Shown here piece after piece: positions 63,453 to 64,000 of a stretch of DNA of 64,000 nucleotides. The notes beneath the pieces were generated by a model, which did not search any database, was not told where the DNA came from, and saw only the letters and a list, made by a program, of their open reading frames with translations. This stretch comes from Tyto alba (Eukaryota; Chordata; Aves; Strigiformes; Tytonidae): contig NW_024881296.1 of assembly GCF_018691265.1 (NCBI RefSeq), positions 2,187,779 to 2,251,778 of the forward strand, given 5' to 3'. Within the stretch, counting starts at the first letter, position 1. Every line of letters starts with the position of its first letter. The translations under genes were made by a program, and so were the position numbers.

Positions 63453-64000
63453 AGTTGACCATGGGTAGAAAAATGAAGGTGAAAAATTACAGACTTAATT
63501 TTTTAAACCCCTCCTTCTTATTCTTCTCCTCAAGTCTTTTGACTGTCTAAAAAGAATCAAGGAATAGTTGTTTTAGGTGAATATGAGTTGGCTTATTTCT
63601 GTCACCAGTTACATGATGCTATCCAGAATGTATCATTAAAAAGACTCAACTAAATTACAGTTTTGACTCAGGTATTCCCAGCTCATATATTTTTGTCAGT
63701 ATTTCAGACCGATAAGAATTAATGGGAGTCACAAGTGCATATTTATGTGACCACAGACACTTAAAAACAGTAATGATTTATCCTGGTTAATAGTGCAAAT
63801 TAACAAAAAGGCATGCAAAAAACAGAACCATTTTAGATATATTTTTTTTTTCTTTTCTTTTCAAGCAGCTTCTGCAGAGAGGGTATGGTACTGTAGCAAG
63901 AAATGTAACAGCATATAGAAGGCAGGCCTAATTCCAACAGACTCAGTCTTTAAAACTGATTAAGAAAAGTCTTTTGTCAAGAACCTCAGAGCTACAGGGG
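63453..64000. other. Gene-free unique sequence to the window end
   Basis: No gene. A short pyrimidine tract lies at 63842-63862. The 63540-63800 part is ATTA-rich and non-repetitive. Any feature continuing past 64000 cannot be seen. Confidence 0.5.

Overview
The window looks like non-coding nuclear DNA from a bird. The evidence is: three diverged CR1 LINE fragments; a solo LTR of an avian endogenous-retrovirus type with an exact 5-bp target-site duplication; few interspersed repeats for 64 kb; AT-rich composition; and no operon-like or densely coding structure. I see no Alu, L1 or MIR, and no bacterial or viral gene organisation. The bird assignment is an inference from repeat content. The species cannot be named from what I see.

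I found no protein-coding gene, tRNA, rRNA or snRNA that I can support. The longest open frames (172-175 codons) have no recognisable domain and are about what chance gives in this much sequence. One of the longer frames lies inside a CR1 fragment and another runs through an AT microsatellite. Lone internal exons or lncRNA exons of an unseen gene cannot be excluded by eye.

Layout: 1-15.3 kb is unique sequence with simple repeats (25-bp purine-rich tandem repeat at 1.5 kb; GTTTT/C20/A11 tract at 4.9 kb) and a 22-bp perfect palindrome at 9.36 kb. At 15.3-19.4 kb are two related non-coding segments in direct orientation, about 3.7 kb apart. 19.4-33 kb is mostly unique, with stretches that resemble conserved non-coding elements, a small hairpin at 25.7 kb, a CpG-rich patch at 30.0-30.2 kb and a long T tract at 31.2 kb. 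At 33.6-36.6 kb are two CR1 fragments in opposite orientation. At 38.5 kb is an open fragment that resembles the endonuclease domain of RTE-type LINEs. 39-47 kb is unique with homeodomain-type ATTA clusters and a (TTTG)n tract at 45.6 kb. 47.0-48.8 kb holds a CpG-rich patch and the solo LTR. 49-56 kb is unique with more ATTA-rich stretches. 56.3-57.1 kb is a third, old CR1. 57-64 kb is unique, ending in poly-A and polypyrimidine tracts.

The most noteworthy signal is the pair of paralogous segments at 15.3-15.7 and 19.1-19.4 kb: either an old local duplication of a regulatory element or two copies of an undescribed repeat. The overall picture is a gene desert or a large intron or intergenic interval, possibly rich in regulatory elements; that last point needs a cross-species alignment.
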